NCBI RefSeq assembly: GCF_031755915.1
Contig: NC_083384.1
Span: 21,202,001 to 21,266,000 of the forward strand
DNA: 64,000 nucleotides
Direction of reading: 5' to 3'
DNA from: Ziziphus jujuba
Lineage: Eukaryota; Streptophyta; Magnoliopsida; Rosales; Rhamnaceae
The translations under genes and the position numbers were made by a program. The notes under the pieces are model-generated. The model was not told the DNA's origin. It searched no databases and was given only the letters and a program-made list of their open reading frames with translations. The stretch's first letter is position 1. Every line of letters begins with the position of its first letter. Positions 1 to 10,405 of the stretch are shown piece by piece.

Positions 1-2436
1 CTTCTCTTCACTTCCTTTCTTCACAAAACCTTCGGGTTGCACAACATAGACCTCCTCCTTCAATATTCCATTCAAGAAGGCTGACTTCACATCAAGGTGA
101 TATACTTTCCAAGACTTTTGTGCCGAAATTGCAAGAAGAAGTTTTATGGTTTCCATCCTTGCAACCGGTGCAAAAGTCTCTCCATAATCCACACCGGCTT
201 GTTGTGCATATCCTTTGACAACAAGCCTTGCCTTGTGCTTATTTATGGACCCATCCGGATTGTACTTGGTCCTAAAGATCCACTTCACCCCAATAGCATT
301 CTTTCCCTTCGGTTTTGTTACCAAGCTCCAAGTGTCATTCTTGTTTACCACATCGATTTCATCTTGCATGGCTTGTCTCCACTCTTTTCTTACCATAGCC
401 TCATGGACATTGATTGGATCACTCAATGCCACATTACACCTTTCATAAATCTCATTAAGAGGTCTTGTGCCTCTCACACCATCACCAATCTCCAAATCAG
501 CCCCTATGGAGATTTCTAGCTCATTCTCATCATATTCATCATCATGGGCAGCACCTTTATCATTTCCTTGTTCCTCATCATTATCATGAGCTTCAAGCCG
601 ATTGTCTTCATCCACACTAGCCAACTCCTCCTTACTACAAACCCATTTAGCTTCCTCATCAACTTTTACATCTCTACTTATCACAAGTTTCTTGGTTTCC
701 AAGTTATACACTCTATATCCCTTGGTCACATCACTATAGCCAACCAAGACACCAACTTGTGACCTTTCATCAAGCTTTCCTCTCTTCTCTTGTGGTACTA
801 GGATGTAACAAATGCTTCCAAATACCCTTAGATGATCAAGAGAAGGCTTATATCCAAACCAAAGCTCAAATGGGGTTTTACTCCTTAAAGACTTGGAGTA
901 AAGCCTATTTTGGATGTAGATGGATGTATTAACTCCTTCGGCCCAAAACTTCTTTGGCAAGCCACTTTCAAACAACAAACATCTAGCCATCTCCACCAAT
1001 GGCATGTCTCTAACAAGTTCATGTGTGCCTACTAATGACTTAAAGCTAGCATGGCCTAGTCTTTTATGCCAAAGTTGAGAGGTGTTCTCAACTTTGGTGT
1101 TCAATGCAACCGATGCACCATTTTCATCCATATTCAACCTAAAATTCTTGTTCTTCATTCCAACACACATTAATTCATTTCCATGTGGATCAACTATAGT
1201 GCATGTCATGTTTGAGAAGTGTAATGCATATTTGTTCTCAAGCATTTGACCTACACTAAGTAAGTTCTCATATAAAGAAGGTACATAGAGAACATCATTG
1301 ATAGTTTTGATACCTTTGGTGGTGTGTATCACCACATCTCCTTTGCCTTTCACTTCCATCAAGGCTCCATTTCCAATTTTGACTTTGTTGTGGCTGCTCC
1401 TATCCAAGTTTGTGAACCACTCATGCTTGTGAGACATATGGTGTGTTGCTCCACTATCAATGATCCATCTTTCATCATTCTTGATGCTACTAAAACAAGT
1501 AGCAACAAACAACTCTTCGGATTCACTATCACTTGCATTATCTTTAGCAACATTTGCTTGTTGCTTATCTTTCTTGTTTGCCTTGCATACTCTCTCCACA
1601 TGACCTTTTTGTTGGCATTTATGGCAAAATGCATCCGGGCTCCACCAACACCTTTTTGGATGATGACCTTTCTTCTTGCAATGGTGACAAGGTTCATAGG
1701 ACTTCCTCTCGGGTTTGCTAGTTTCACCTTTCTCCTTTATGACCTTAAGCTTGTTCTTCTTTTGATTTTGTGTCTTTTGATGTTGTTTAGACACAAATGC
1801 AGCCTCCATTGATTCTTCATGTCTAATCCTCCTCCTTTGCTCCGTAGCTTGCAAGGCATTCACCAACTCGGTCAAGGAAATTTCATTTAGGTTCCTTGAC
1901 TCCTCCAATGAAGATATCTTAGCTTCAAACCTCTCGGGCAAGGAGACCAACACCTTCTCCACAATCTTTTAGTCACTTAATCTTTCACCTAGCACCCTAA
2001 TTTGATTCACCATATTAAGAAGCCTTGTGGTGAACTCCTTAACCGTTTCTTTGTCTTTCATCTTGATAGTCTCAAACTCCCTCCTTAGGTTAAGGATTTG
2101 CATTTGCCTTGTCCTTGCACTCCCTTGGAACTCATCTTGAAGTTTGTCCCAAGCTTCTTTGGCACTCTCACATGCCATTATCCTTGTGAAAATGGTATCA
2201 CTAATACAATAATGAATGGCGGTGAGAGCCTTGAAACCTTTAGCCAATTCCTCCTCATGGTGCTTGATTTGGTTGACCGTTGCCCCTTGTCTCAAAGGCT
2301 CGGGTTCTTGGAGATTTATGGTGACCTCCCAAAGACCATAAGCCTTCAAGTAGGCTTGCATCTTGATACTCCAAATGTTGTAGTTCTCCCCATTGAAGAT
2401 AGGAGGAGAAGGAGTTGAAAAACTTGAAGAAGCCAT
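1..2436 (-). pseudogene. copia gag-pol polyprotein, one stop in gag, integrase core deleted, 3' end outside window
   Basis: Gag starts at 2436 (MASSSFSTPSPPIFNGENY) with the UBN2/copia-type gag pattern. A TAA at 1969-1971 interrupts it (context [11 protein letters not shown]), probably one substitution in a CAA codon. After the stop I read no further break to base 1. Two CX2CX4HX4C knuckles lie about 1590-1695 and the protease motif [12 protein letters not shown] about 1430-1470. A GAG-pre-integrase motif [14 protein letters not shown] follows. At about 979 LVRDMPL runs directly into VEMARCLL, so the roughly 150 residues holding the DDE integrase core are missing without loss of frame. RT begins near 350 (WSLVTKPKG, then DVKSAFLNG with the first catalytic Asp) and leaves the window. 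In intact relatives the polyprotein builds the particle, copies RNA to cDNA and integrates it; this copy cannot integrate by itself. Confidence 0.88.
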
Positions 2437-2554
2437 GTGAATGTTGCTTTCTAGTATGAAGGAATATGAAAATATATTTGTGCTTTCAAGTATCTCTTCA
2501 CTCTCAAGGAACGAACCAGCCCAAAAACCTCACAAATCTCACAAAAATGTGCCT

Positions 2555-2567
2555 TGCTCTGATACCA
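2555..2567 (-). other. primer-binding site, initiator tRNA-Met (copia)
   Basis: The minus strand reads TGGTATCAGAGCA, complementary to the 3' end of plant initiator tRNA-Met. It lies three bases inside the LTR edge at 2571, as expected for minus-strand cDNA priming. Confidence 0.9.
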
Positions 2568-2570
2568 CTT

Positions 2571-3607
2571 TGTTGGGGTGAGAAGGTTATGACCAAGAGC
2601 AAGCTAGCTTGAAGTGTTAGCAACAAGCAAGCTTTTGGTGATGCTCTTGGGAATGGTTGTGTGTGAGTTGTGTTTTTAGGTTTTGGTTATGGTGTTTTCT
2701 GGTTTTTAGGGTTCCTAGAGTGTTCTAAGGTGTTGAAGAAGAGATGAGAAGAAGGGGACCACGTTGGGTTTTGAAAAATGAGGCTTAGATGTATAGCCAT
2801 TTCATTCATTTTACAATATAAGCTTGAAATTACAACTAGTTCACACATGCCAAGCATGTGGGCTTACAAAATAATTAAAGTATTTGAAATTTAAAAAGTA
2901 AAATGGTCAACACCTAACTTTTCATACACAAAAGAGTCAAAAACCAGCTGCAACATGTCTATTCCAAATATAGTAAAAGTGGCACATGGTTTTGAACTAA
3001 GTTCCTATTGTTTAACTAGTTTGGGTAAACAACCAAACTAGCTTCACCTACTTAGTTCCCCTTTGTATCTGCTTATGAAACTTGGTTTGAAGCATCCTTG
3101 GTCATCCATAAATATTGTTCCAAGAGCTAGGAAAGTTCTGGAACCGAATCATGGGCCAAACAGCTCCAAAGCTGACCCATACTCTGCATACTGGGCCCAT
3201 CAGATACAGCAATCTGTTTGGAATAGAAAATGGACTTTCCTATGTCATTTGGACCTGAACTTTAAACCATAGTCTTCTATATATGTCTGTAGACATCCCT
3301 CAAAATTTCAGCCCAAAAATCCATTTTCAACCTGAGATATAAGATAAATAGTGGAACTATGTTGCTGGAAATTATGAATCCAGCACCATAGGCACTTCAA
3401 GCATAACATTCCTACTCTTTTGTGCATAATTTTGCCTATAATTTTGCATACATAACTTAGGCACAAAACATTATCAAAATATACCTTGCATAAATTAAAA
3501 CATACAAAAAAAAATATAAACTCATAAAAGGAAAGGATTTGATACCAAGGTGTGCATGCTAGCCGGTGACATGCACCATCAAGTGGCAAAATTGCCACAC
3601 TTCAACA
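2571..3607 (-). repeat. copia 5' LTR (about 1037 bp)
   Basis: The repeat begins TGTTGGGGTG at 2571 and ends ...CTTCAACA at 3607 on the plus strand, giving short terminal inverted repeats TGTTG/CAACA. The left edge is fixed by the primer site; the right edge is fixed because gypsy LTR sequence (AAATAAGCT...) resumes at 3608. No second copy is in the window, so LTR identity cannot be judged. Short open frames inside it (for example 3063-3272) have no recognisable domain and are not called. Confidence 0.8.
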
Positions 3608-4088
3608 AAATAAGCTAAATATGAAGTCCCACACGTTTCCCATGCTTGGAAAAATAAGAAAAGGCTAATACAGTAAAATACAGTAAAGCCAGCAAGCAAT
3701 ACAGCAAATTCGGTCAAATTGTTGATGCTGTCCGTACAAGCCCTTTTTGATTGCATTTGGGGCTGCTTTACCTTGATTCCATGACCTCTTAGGCATATGT
3801 ATTGAACCCATAAAGCATTGGAACCATTTCATGCTTCCCGGACTCCAAAAATGTACCAAAACCGTCACCCGGGTCTGTATCAGCTTCCACCACTCGGATG
3901 CTTAGAATAGGCTTTGTATCTTCAAGTATGGACAAGCTCTGTTGAGATTGATTACCCCCTGTATAAATACTCCCAGGTTGTCCTTAAATCTCTTAATTTG
4001 AGCTCTTATGATTGGCCTAGTCTTCATCCGTGTCGAGTCAGCACCTCAGCAGGTTATCGGTTGAGCGGGCTCGGGCTGAATCACATCA
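3608..4088 (-). repeat. A1 3' LTR, proximal part only
   Basis: The sequence from AAATAAGCT to ...GAATCACATCA matches 8743-8990 and the ends of the LTRs of C and D. The right edge (4088) is the conserved terminal CA, followed by pol. The left part is missing here because the copia element inserted at 3607/3608; it should reappear left of the window after a copy of AAATA. Confidence 0.85.
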
Positions 4089-5134
4089 TTCCCCTCCTCT
4101 TGAAAAGGATTTGTCCTCAAGTCAAGATCATCACCTGTAGCAAAAGGAGTTAAATCAGCAACATTAAATGCAGCACTCATGTTATACTCACCCGATAAAT
4201 CAAGCTTGTAGGCATTCTTGTTATTCGGCTCCAAAACTTGAAAAAGTCCATCCATAGGCGGCATGAGCTTTGACTTTCTTTGTTTAGGAAACCTTTCCTT
4301 TCGTAAGTGCAACCAAAGCAATTCTCCTAGGTCAAACACTATTACAACAAAATCTAGAAATACATGCTCATTATGGTAAAAATTACACTTTTTAAAGTTA
4401 GCAAACAATATTTCCCAAATTTTCAAATTACCACTATGCAAAGCTTTCAACAATGCAGATAAAGTTCTATGCAATAAAGATATCTTTAAATAAGTATCTT
4501 TAAAATTCATGGTCAGCAATAATTTCTTATTCATAATTACTTTATTAACATCACCAAAGCTAAGATAAAAATTTATATTTTTCCTTTCTTGTCTTCCTTT
4601 TCCTTTCTCACTCACGGCCATCTCACCTTCCTCACTATCGGCTTTTGCAGCAAATTTCTCACTCTTGGTTTTATTAAAATTTTTCCACACAACCTGAGTA
4701 TTAGAAGACTTACCTTGGACAACAAGCTCACCTTTTCCCTCTTGATTGGATGGTAGCCCACTTGGAATTTCATTTGGGAAGACATCTCCAAATTCCTTCA
4801 AAAGAGAAATCATTGAACTTGGCAATTCAAGTTCTTCAAAGTTAGTTTGATCATTAAAATAATTTTCTTTATAAATCATGACCAGCAAAGGTTTCTTACA
4901 CTCAATAACCTTATTAATATCCCCTAAACTCAAATAAAAGTTGCTACTTGACCTTTCTTTTCTTTCTTTTTCTTTTTCTCTCTTGGATTGGCGTAAACCT
5001 TCGAATTTCCCTTCCTTCTCCAAGCTCTTGGGTTTGCCACTTTCTTTCCCCTCTCTTTTGGTTTTTCCTTGATCTTTCCACTCAATATGAGTCTTAGAAA
5101 CCTTACCTTGATCAGCAACCTCATTCTTACCTTC
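4046..5134 (-). pseudogene. mosaic pol tail of A1 (integrase and RT pieces fused, no catalytic core)
   Basis: A 325-codon frame (5023-4046) is open, and one stop at 5135 separates it from the protease. Reading along it: a Lys/Glu-rich linker; the segment that normally precedes RT (FGDVFPNEIPSGLP); a second copy of the linker; an integrase piece (RTLSALLKAL..GNLKIWE); an RT thumb piece (LFANFKKCNF..HVFLDFVV); then the integrase C-terminus ([18 protein letters not shown] and DGLFQVLE) and the end of pol (LRTNPFQEEGND). RT palm, RNase H and the DDE core are absent. Element C has the same integrase/RT/integrase junctions, so the mosaic predates both insertions. A1 additionally carries the linker twice, suggesting recombination between a D-like and a C-like template. 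Confidence 0.8.
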
Positions 5135-5716
5135 TTAAAAGGATAGTGAAGCCGTTGGTGCCATATTTGCTTTTTCCTTGAGCTTTTCGGCTTCTCTCCT
5201 TTGTTGCATTTGTAATTGGTCTTTGTAAACCTCTTTAGGAGATAATGGTTCCAGCTTGACCTTCTTCCCTTTAAACCTGAAAACAGTACTATTTTCTCGA
5301 CCAAAATGAGTAGTATCTTTATCAAATTGCAATGGCCTACCTAATAGTATATGTCCAGTAATCATAGGTACAATATCACATAAAACTACATCCTCATATC
5401 TACCTATATTAAATTTTACTTTGGCTTGTTTGTTTACTTTCATCTCACCACTATCATTAAGCCATTGTAATCTATATGGTTCAGGATGTTTTATTGTTTT
5501 TAAGCCCAATTTATCAACTACAAGGTTACTTATTACATTAGTACAACTTCTACTATCAATAATCATACTACAAATCTTACCTTGAATTTCACATCGGGTG
5601 TGGAAGATGTTCTCTCTTTGAATTTCATCCTCATCTTTGTATGCAGCAAGTACTCTCCTAGAAAGCAAGTTTAATTCAGCATTGGATGCTTGCAAGGTTT
5701 CGGGTTCATCCTCCAA
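5135..5716 (-). pseudogene. A1 retropepsin region with altered active site
   Basis: The frame contains the aspartic protease block of gypsy pol, with active-site context SMIIDSRSCTNVIS where element D has IIDSGSC. The Gly of the D-S/T-G triad is therefore Arg. The second conserved block (HILLGRPLQFDKD) is intact. The frame is offset from gag by a frameshift near 5760 and ends at a TAA (5135-5137) before the pol tail. The protease would normally cut the polyprotein; with DSR it is probably inactive, and maturation would depend on another element. Confidence 0.8.
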
Positions 5717-6924
5717 GTCCTCCTCCTCTTGCTTGACTTCATCCTCACTTTCTTCTCTTTGAATTTAACACCATGTTCTCCTCCCTGGCACTTAAAACAC
5801 ACAATATCATGAGTTCTAGAAGGTTTAGGATCTAATTTTACCTCATTCTTTGGTGCTTGGACAGATTCGGTTCTAGTCTCCTTCCTTGGCCAATTTGAAC
5901 TTTCTTCTTTGACTTTCGGCTTTGGCTTGCTTTCATAGATGGGATTGTTCCTCCAGCCACTTAAATTGGACCTTCCACTGTTGGAAACACCTCCAAACCA
6001 TGATCTTACACCCCTCCTCTTAAATTGATGCTCTAATTTAATAGCCACATGCAACATCTCCTCCAATTCCACATATTGTTGCAATTCTAGTTGATTGGCT
6101 ATTTCACAATTCAAACCACCAAGAAACCTTGCCATGGTTGCTTCCCTATCTTCATTCAAGTTCAATCTAATCATAAGCATCTCCATATCCTTGTAATAAT
6201 CCTCCACAGATCCATGTCCTTGAGATAAAGATTGAAGTCTTTGATGCAGCAACCTATGATAGTGTGATGGTACGAATCGCTTCCGCATGGCTCCTTTCAT
6301 TTGTCGCCATGTAGTAATCAAGTCATCACCAACTCTCCTTTGGGTGTTTTGCTCATTGGTCCACCATTGGAGTGCATAATAGCCAAACTCCATTGCTGCC
6401 AACTTCACCTTTTTACCCTCCGAATAATTATGGCAGTCGAATATCATCTCCATCTTTTCTTCCCACTCCAAATACGCCTCGAGATCACTTTTTCCCATGA
6501 ATGGTGGGATGTTGATCTTGATATTGCTAAGATTGTCATCTGTTTCTTCCCTCTTATATCTTCCATAGCCAGCTCTATCTTGGACAGCAAAAGTTTCATC
6601 CATACCTTCCTCAAAGTCTCCACCGAATGGCTCCTCATCAAATTCCTCTCTTGGTCTCTCGCGACCTCCTCGTCCTTGGCCTCGTCCTCCATGGAATTCT
6701 TGCCTATTTCTTGTGTTCGGCATTCCTTGTGAGGCTTCTAGTCTTCCCATTCTTTGATTCATATGCTCAACTTGAGCACTAACCCGCTGTATTGACTCCA
6801 AAACAGCTCTCATGTCCACTTGGTCTCCACTCCCGGTAGCTCGTGGATCACCATGAAATCCTACGAACTCCTCTTCATTAATCCTCAAGGGTGGATCTCC
6901 TCTTCTTATTCTAGAATCTGCCAT
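5671..6924 (-). pseudogene. A1 gag, nearly full length, damaged zinc knuckle
   Basis: The start is placed at 6924 (MADSRIRRGDPPLRINEEEF), the same start seen in C (32591) and D (41313); six upstream in-frame codons are unlikely to be used. The order is an acidic and Arg/Gly-rich N-terminus, then the retrotransposon gag domain (INIPPFMGK to about residue 300: AYLEWEEKMEMIF, ALQWWTNEQN, RFVPSHYHRLLHQRL, SVEDYYKDMEMLMIRL). CFKCQG begins a CCHC knuckle, but its second half is deleted, and a frameshift changes the C-terminus to a Lys/Arg-rich tail. D still shows CFKCQGQGHISSQC there. The gag domain itself is uninterrupted, so it could still assemble if expressed. Confidence 0.85.
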
Positions 6925-8066
6925 GTTAGTAAAATACTGCAAAAAATAAAATAAACCCTCACAATATTCACTCCCTCACGTGTTTCACTCAAACAAGGTC
7001 TCGACACTCATGTTTGCACACTAGTTTCGGCTTTTACCCTCTTTTAAGCTCACACACTCTTGCCTTTTTCCACTCAATGAATTATCTCAAAATTCTAATT
7101 AAAGCACCCACAAAACAGCAATTAGATCACTAGTATGTTTTAATTAAATTTATCAAGAAAACAGTAAGCAAAAATAAACAAATACCGAACGGAATGAAAA
7201 TACCTATTTTCGGTTTTTTCTAGAAAAAATAAAGAAAATTAATGAGAAAACTTTGGAATTTTGAAGAACTGGACCAGATGGTAATAGATTATGAGTTCAA
7301 GAATAAAATTCTAGAAAAAGAAATTCAAATACGAACAAGAATCAAAGAGAACAAAAATATAGAAAAGTTGTTGGTTGTTGTTCTTTGTAATTCAAGTTTT
7401 GTATCAATTCCTTTAATTAATTTTAATCCAAATAATTTAAGCACCGAAAATCCAAATATCCAGTAGCAAAAATAATTCCCCAGCAACTCAAATATTGAAT
7501 AAATAAGCAAAAAACCAGCAGCTCCAACAAATTCCCAGCAAACAAATCAAACTCCAACAAATAGAAATATTTTTTTTCTTTTTTCTGTTTCTTTATCCGT
7601 CTTTACCTCTTCTTTTTTTTTTTTTCACTCATTGAATATCAGACACAACTGCAGTAGCAAGAATAAACAACAAATTTGCAATTCCACACCAAAAATCCAC
7701 CATACCCGTGACCTCCAACAAAAACAAAAGTGCAGTTTTTTTTTTTTCTTAATATGTTGCCGCAAACCCTTCTTTTTTTTTTTTTTTTTTTGAATATATG
7801 AATGCAAATATTTAAGACTAAAACAGCAAATAAAAATCAACAAAAACCAAAATTAACAAGAACAATGATGGAAAACAACCAATAAATTAGGAAACAAAAA
7901 TACGACAAAACTAGGAAATCCTAATTCAACTAGGAATGAAATTTTTTCTTTTTTTTAAATGCAGAACGTGTATGGGATGGATGCAACCTTAACCTAATGC
8001 TAAAATTGCAGAATAACACAAAAACAAATAAAGCAAATAAAGATAGATCAAACCTGAACAAAATTT
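6925..8066 (-). other. A1 leader between primer site and gag
   Basis: This is the untranslated leader of the element, AT-rich with long A/T homopolymers on the plus strand (for example 7613-7625 and 7773-7791). Closely similar leaders lie in C (32592-33668) and D (41314-42458), and the part near the primer site is repeated at 9087-9356. No coding sequence is recognised. Confidence 0.7.
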
Positions 8067-8079
8067 GGCTCTGATACCA
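8067..8079 (-). other. primer-binding site of A1
   Basis: The minus strand reads TGGTATCAGAGCC, complementary to initiator tRNA-Met, two bases inside the LTR edge at 8082. Confidence 0.85.
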
Positions 8080-8081
8080 AA

Positions 8082-8990
8082 TAATACGAACCTAGGACGA
8101 CCTGCTCCTAAACCTATATTATATTAGCCCGGATCTAATTATGTTCAAGTTCTAATGGTCACCTTGACCTCTAACCAACCTGTGATTAGAAATTTTGGTA
8201 TATAATGAAGACGCCACAATAGGTGGTGGAAATCCTATTGATAAGTCAAAACCAAAACACTCATTCACTAATAGTGTTTTAGGTGTTCAAAAGAACAAAG
8301 AGAATTCAATCTCACAAATAATTTTCTGTATAAAATTCAAGCTCCCTTCTTATTGAAAAATAAGCCTTTAAATAGGCTACAAATTCATGAAATAAAACCC
8401 TAAAAACAAAGGAAAAACCGGCCATACAAAGTAGTTTCCTATGGTGGCTGAAATTCTCACTCCTTTTCTAATCTAATTTGGATTAATTAATTCCTTCATT
8501 TTGAATTAGGAATTAATTAATTTACAATGAAAATAATAAAATAATAACTTTCCTAAACTTATTTTTCCAGAAAATAAATAAATAAAACTAAAAAGTAATG
8601 GTAATTTCCTAAAACAAAAAGTAGAATCAAATTAGAAAACTATAATACTGGCTTTTTGACTAAGTTGACTTTGACCAATCTTTGACCAAATTGAGCTCCA
8701 AATCAGCTTCAATATGCTTTGTAGGATGCCAAATAAGCTGAATATGAAGTCCCACACGTTGCCCATGCTTGGAAGAGGAACAAAAAGCCAACTCAGCAAA
8801 ATACAGTAAAGCCAACATAAAATACAGTAAGAAACAGGCCAAATTTGAAGCTGTCCGTACAACCCCTTTTTGAATGCCTTTGAAGCTGCCTTAACTTGAT
8901 TCCATATCCTATTAGACATATGTATGAATCCATAATGAGTTGGAACCATTTCATGCTGCCCGTTGTCCATATTCGTACCAAAACTGCTAC
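8082..8990 (-). repeat. A1 5' LTR, truncated
   Basis: It starts TAATACGAACCTAGG (TG mutated to TA) right after the primer site and follows the C-type LTR up to about 8990 (ACTGCTACCC). It then stops short of the terminal ...CGCATCA, and leader sequence of another copy begins. Confidence 0.8.
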
Positions 8991-9000
8991 CCAAAAGAAT

Positions 9001-9098
9001 GAATGCAAATCACCATACATGTTCTACATTTTTTTGAATATATGAATGCAAATCACCATACACATTCTGCATTTTTTTGAATATATGAATGCAAATAT
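9001..9098. repeat. 43-bp tandem repeat, about 2.3 copies
   Basis: GAATGCAAATCACCATAC recurs at 9001 and 9044, and GAATGCAAAT again at 9087, a period of 43 bp. It sits at the A1/A2 junction, in leader sequence of A2. Confidence 0.85.
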
Positions 9099-9371
9099 TT
9101 AAGACTAAAACAGCAAAAGAAAATCAACAAAACCCAAAATTAACAAGAACAATGATGAAAAACAACCAACAAACTAGGAAACAAAAAATACGATAAAACT
9201 AGGAAATCCTAATTCAACTAGGAATGAATTTTTTTTTTTTTTTTAAGATGCAGAACGTGTATGGTGATAGAAGCAACCTTAACCTAATGCTAAAATTGCA
9301 GAATAAAACAAAAACAAATAAAGCAAATAAAGATAGATCAAACCTGAACAAAATTTACCTCTGATACCAAA

Positions 9372-10405
9372 TGATACGAACCTAGGACGACCTGCTCCTA
9401 AACCCGTATTATATTAGCTCGGATCTCAATTAAGTTCAAGTGCTAATGGAATGGACCTCAACCCCTAACCAACCTGTGGTTAGAAACCTTGGTATAATGT
9501 AGACGCCACAATAGGGGATGGAAAACCTATTGATAAGTCAAGCTAAAACAACAAATTCTCTAATGGTGTTTTAGGTGTTCTCAAAGGACAAAGAGATAAT
9601 TAATCTCACAAGTATTTTCTTAATCAAATCAAAGTTATCTTCTTATTGAAAAATAAGCCTTTAAATAGGTGTTGAAAGAAACAAAATAAACCCTAAAAAC
9701 CCTGGCCACACACATAAAGAAACCTAGTTGGCCGCAACTATACTTCCTTTCCTAATCTAAGTTGGATTAATTAATTCCTTTATATTAAATTAGGAATTAA
9801 TTAATTTACAATAAAATAAAAACCTTCCTAAAGTTATTTGTCCAGAAAATAAATAAATAAAAACCCAAAAAGAAAGAAAGTCAATCGCAAATTAGGTAAC
9901 GAGTTGACTTTGACAACTAGGCGGAATTATGTCTTCAACCGAGCTAACTTATGGCCTATCCGAGCTAATTGATGTCTGTCTGAGCTAACTTGTGTTTGGC
10001 CGAGCTAACTGATGTCTGTCCAAACTAAGTTGTGTCTGGCCGAGCTAACGGATGTCTGTCCGAGCTAAGTTGTGTCTGGCCGAGCTAAGTTACATCCGAT
10101 GTCCGAAGTCCGAGATCAGATGTCCGAGGCAAGGCTCCGATGTCCGAGACAAGGGTGTTCGATATATAATATCCGATGTATGGGTGTCCGATTCATCAGC
10201 CTCCACCACTTGAATACTTAAAACAGGTCTTTTATCTTCAGGTATGGACAAGCCCCTTTGAGAATGAATTACTTTCTGGATAAAGGCAGAAAGGTTGTCC
10301 TTAAACCTCTTAGCTTGAACCCTAGTAATCGATCTAGTCTTCATCTGTATCGGATCAGTACCCCAGCGAGTTGTCGGTGGTGTAAGCTCGGGCGGGTTCG
10401 CATCA
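9372..10405 (-). repeat. D-type gypsy LTR (A2), with internal tandem repeats
   Basis: The repeat runs from TGATACGAACC (9372) to GGTTCGCATCA (10405). About 9945-10090 holds degenerate units of roughly 20 bp around CCGAGCTAACTxATGTCTGT, followed to about 10190 by shorter TCCGATGTCCGA-type units. On the minus strand these lie in the upstream (U3) part of the LTR. A frame at 10344-10090 (minus) encodes a GPITRA-like pol C-terminus ([13 protein letters not shown]), so pol coding extends into the LTR. The next five bases, AGCTA (10406-10410), are the predicted target-site duplication in element B. Confidence 0.85.

Larger units (their letters stand above)
1..3607 (-). mobile_element. Ty1/copia LTR retrotransposon, cut by left window edge
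   Basis: On the minus strand the order is 5' LTR (2571-3607), tRNA-Met primer site (2555-2567), gag, zinc knuckles, protease, a remnant of integrase, then the start of reverse transcriptase at base 1. This PR-IN-RT order defines Ty1/copia. The LTR right end abuts AAATA at 3608-3612, which is also where the gypsy LTR sequence resumes when compared with 8743 onward, so the element inserted into that LTR. The matching duplication and the 3' LTR must lie left of the window. The element lacks the integrase core and is probably non-autonomous. Confidence 0.9.
3608..8990 (-). mobile_element. Ty3/gypsy element A1, non-autonomous, nested
   Basis: The order on the minus strand is a truncated 5' LTR (8082-about 8990), primer site (8067-8079), long leader, gag (6924 down), protease, a rearranged pol tail (5134-4046) and a 3' LTR whose distal part was displaced by the copia insertion. 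No RT palm, RNase H or DDE core is present between protease and LTR. Its LTRs are of the same type as those of element C: they lack the tandem CCGAGCTAAC repeats seen in D. The rearranged pol tail has the same junctions as C. Confidence 0.85.
8991..10405 (-). mobile_element. gypsy fragment A2: leader plus complete 5' LTR
   Basis: Leader sequence duplicating about 7790-8081 is followed by a second primer site (9357-9369) and a full LTR (9372-10405) ending GTTCGCATCA. The LTR is D-type because it carries the tandem CCGAGCTAAC repeats, whereas the adjacent A1 LTR is C-type. The two therefore came from different subfamily members. Either A1 inserted in A2's leader followed by loss of the junction, or two elements recombined. 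Confidence 0.75.

Noticed and set aside
1324..1812. Plus-strand open frame of 162 codons
   Set aside because: Antisense to the copia zinc knuckles and protease, which are clearly coding on the minus strand.
6301..6732. Plus-strand open frame of 143 codons
   Set aside because: Lies antisense to the gag domain of A1; its residues follow from gag codons and no domain is recognised.
8067..8079. Possible tRNA gene
   Set aside because: Only the 12-13 bases complementary to tRNA-Met are present, next to LTR edges, so these are primer-binding sites.
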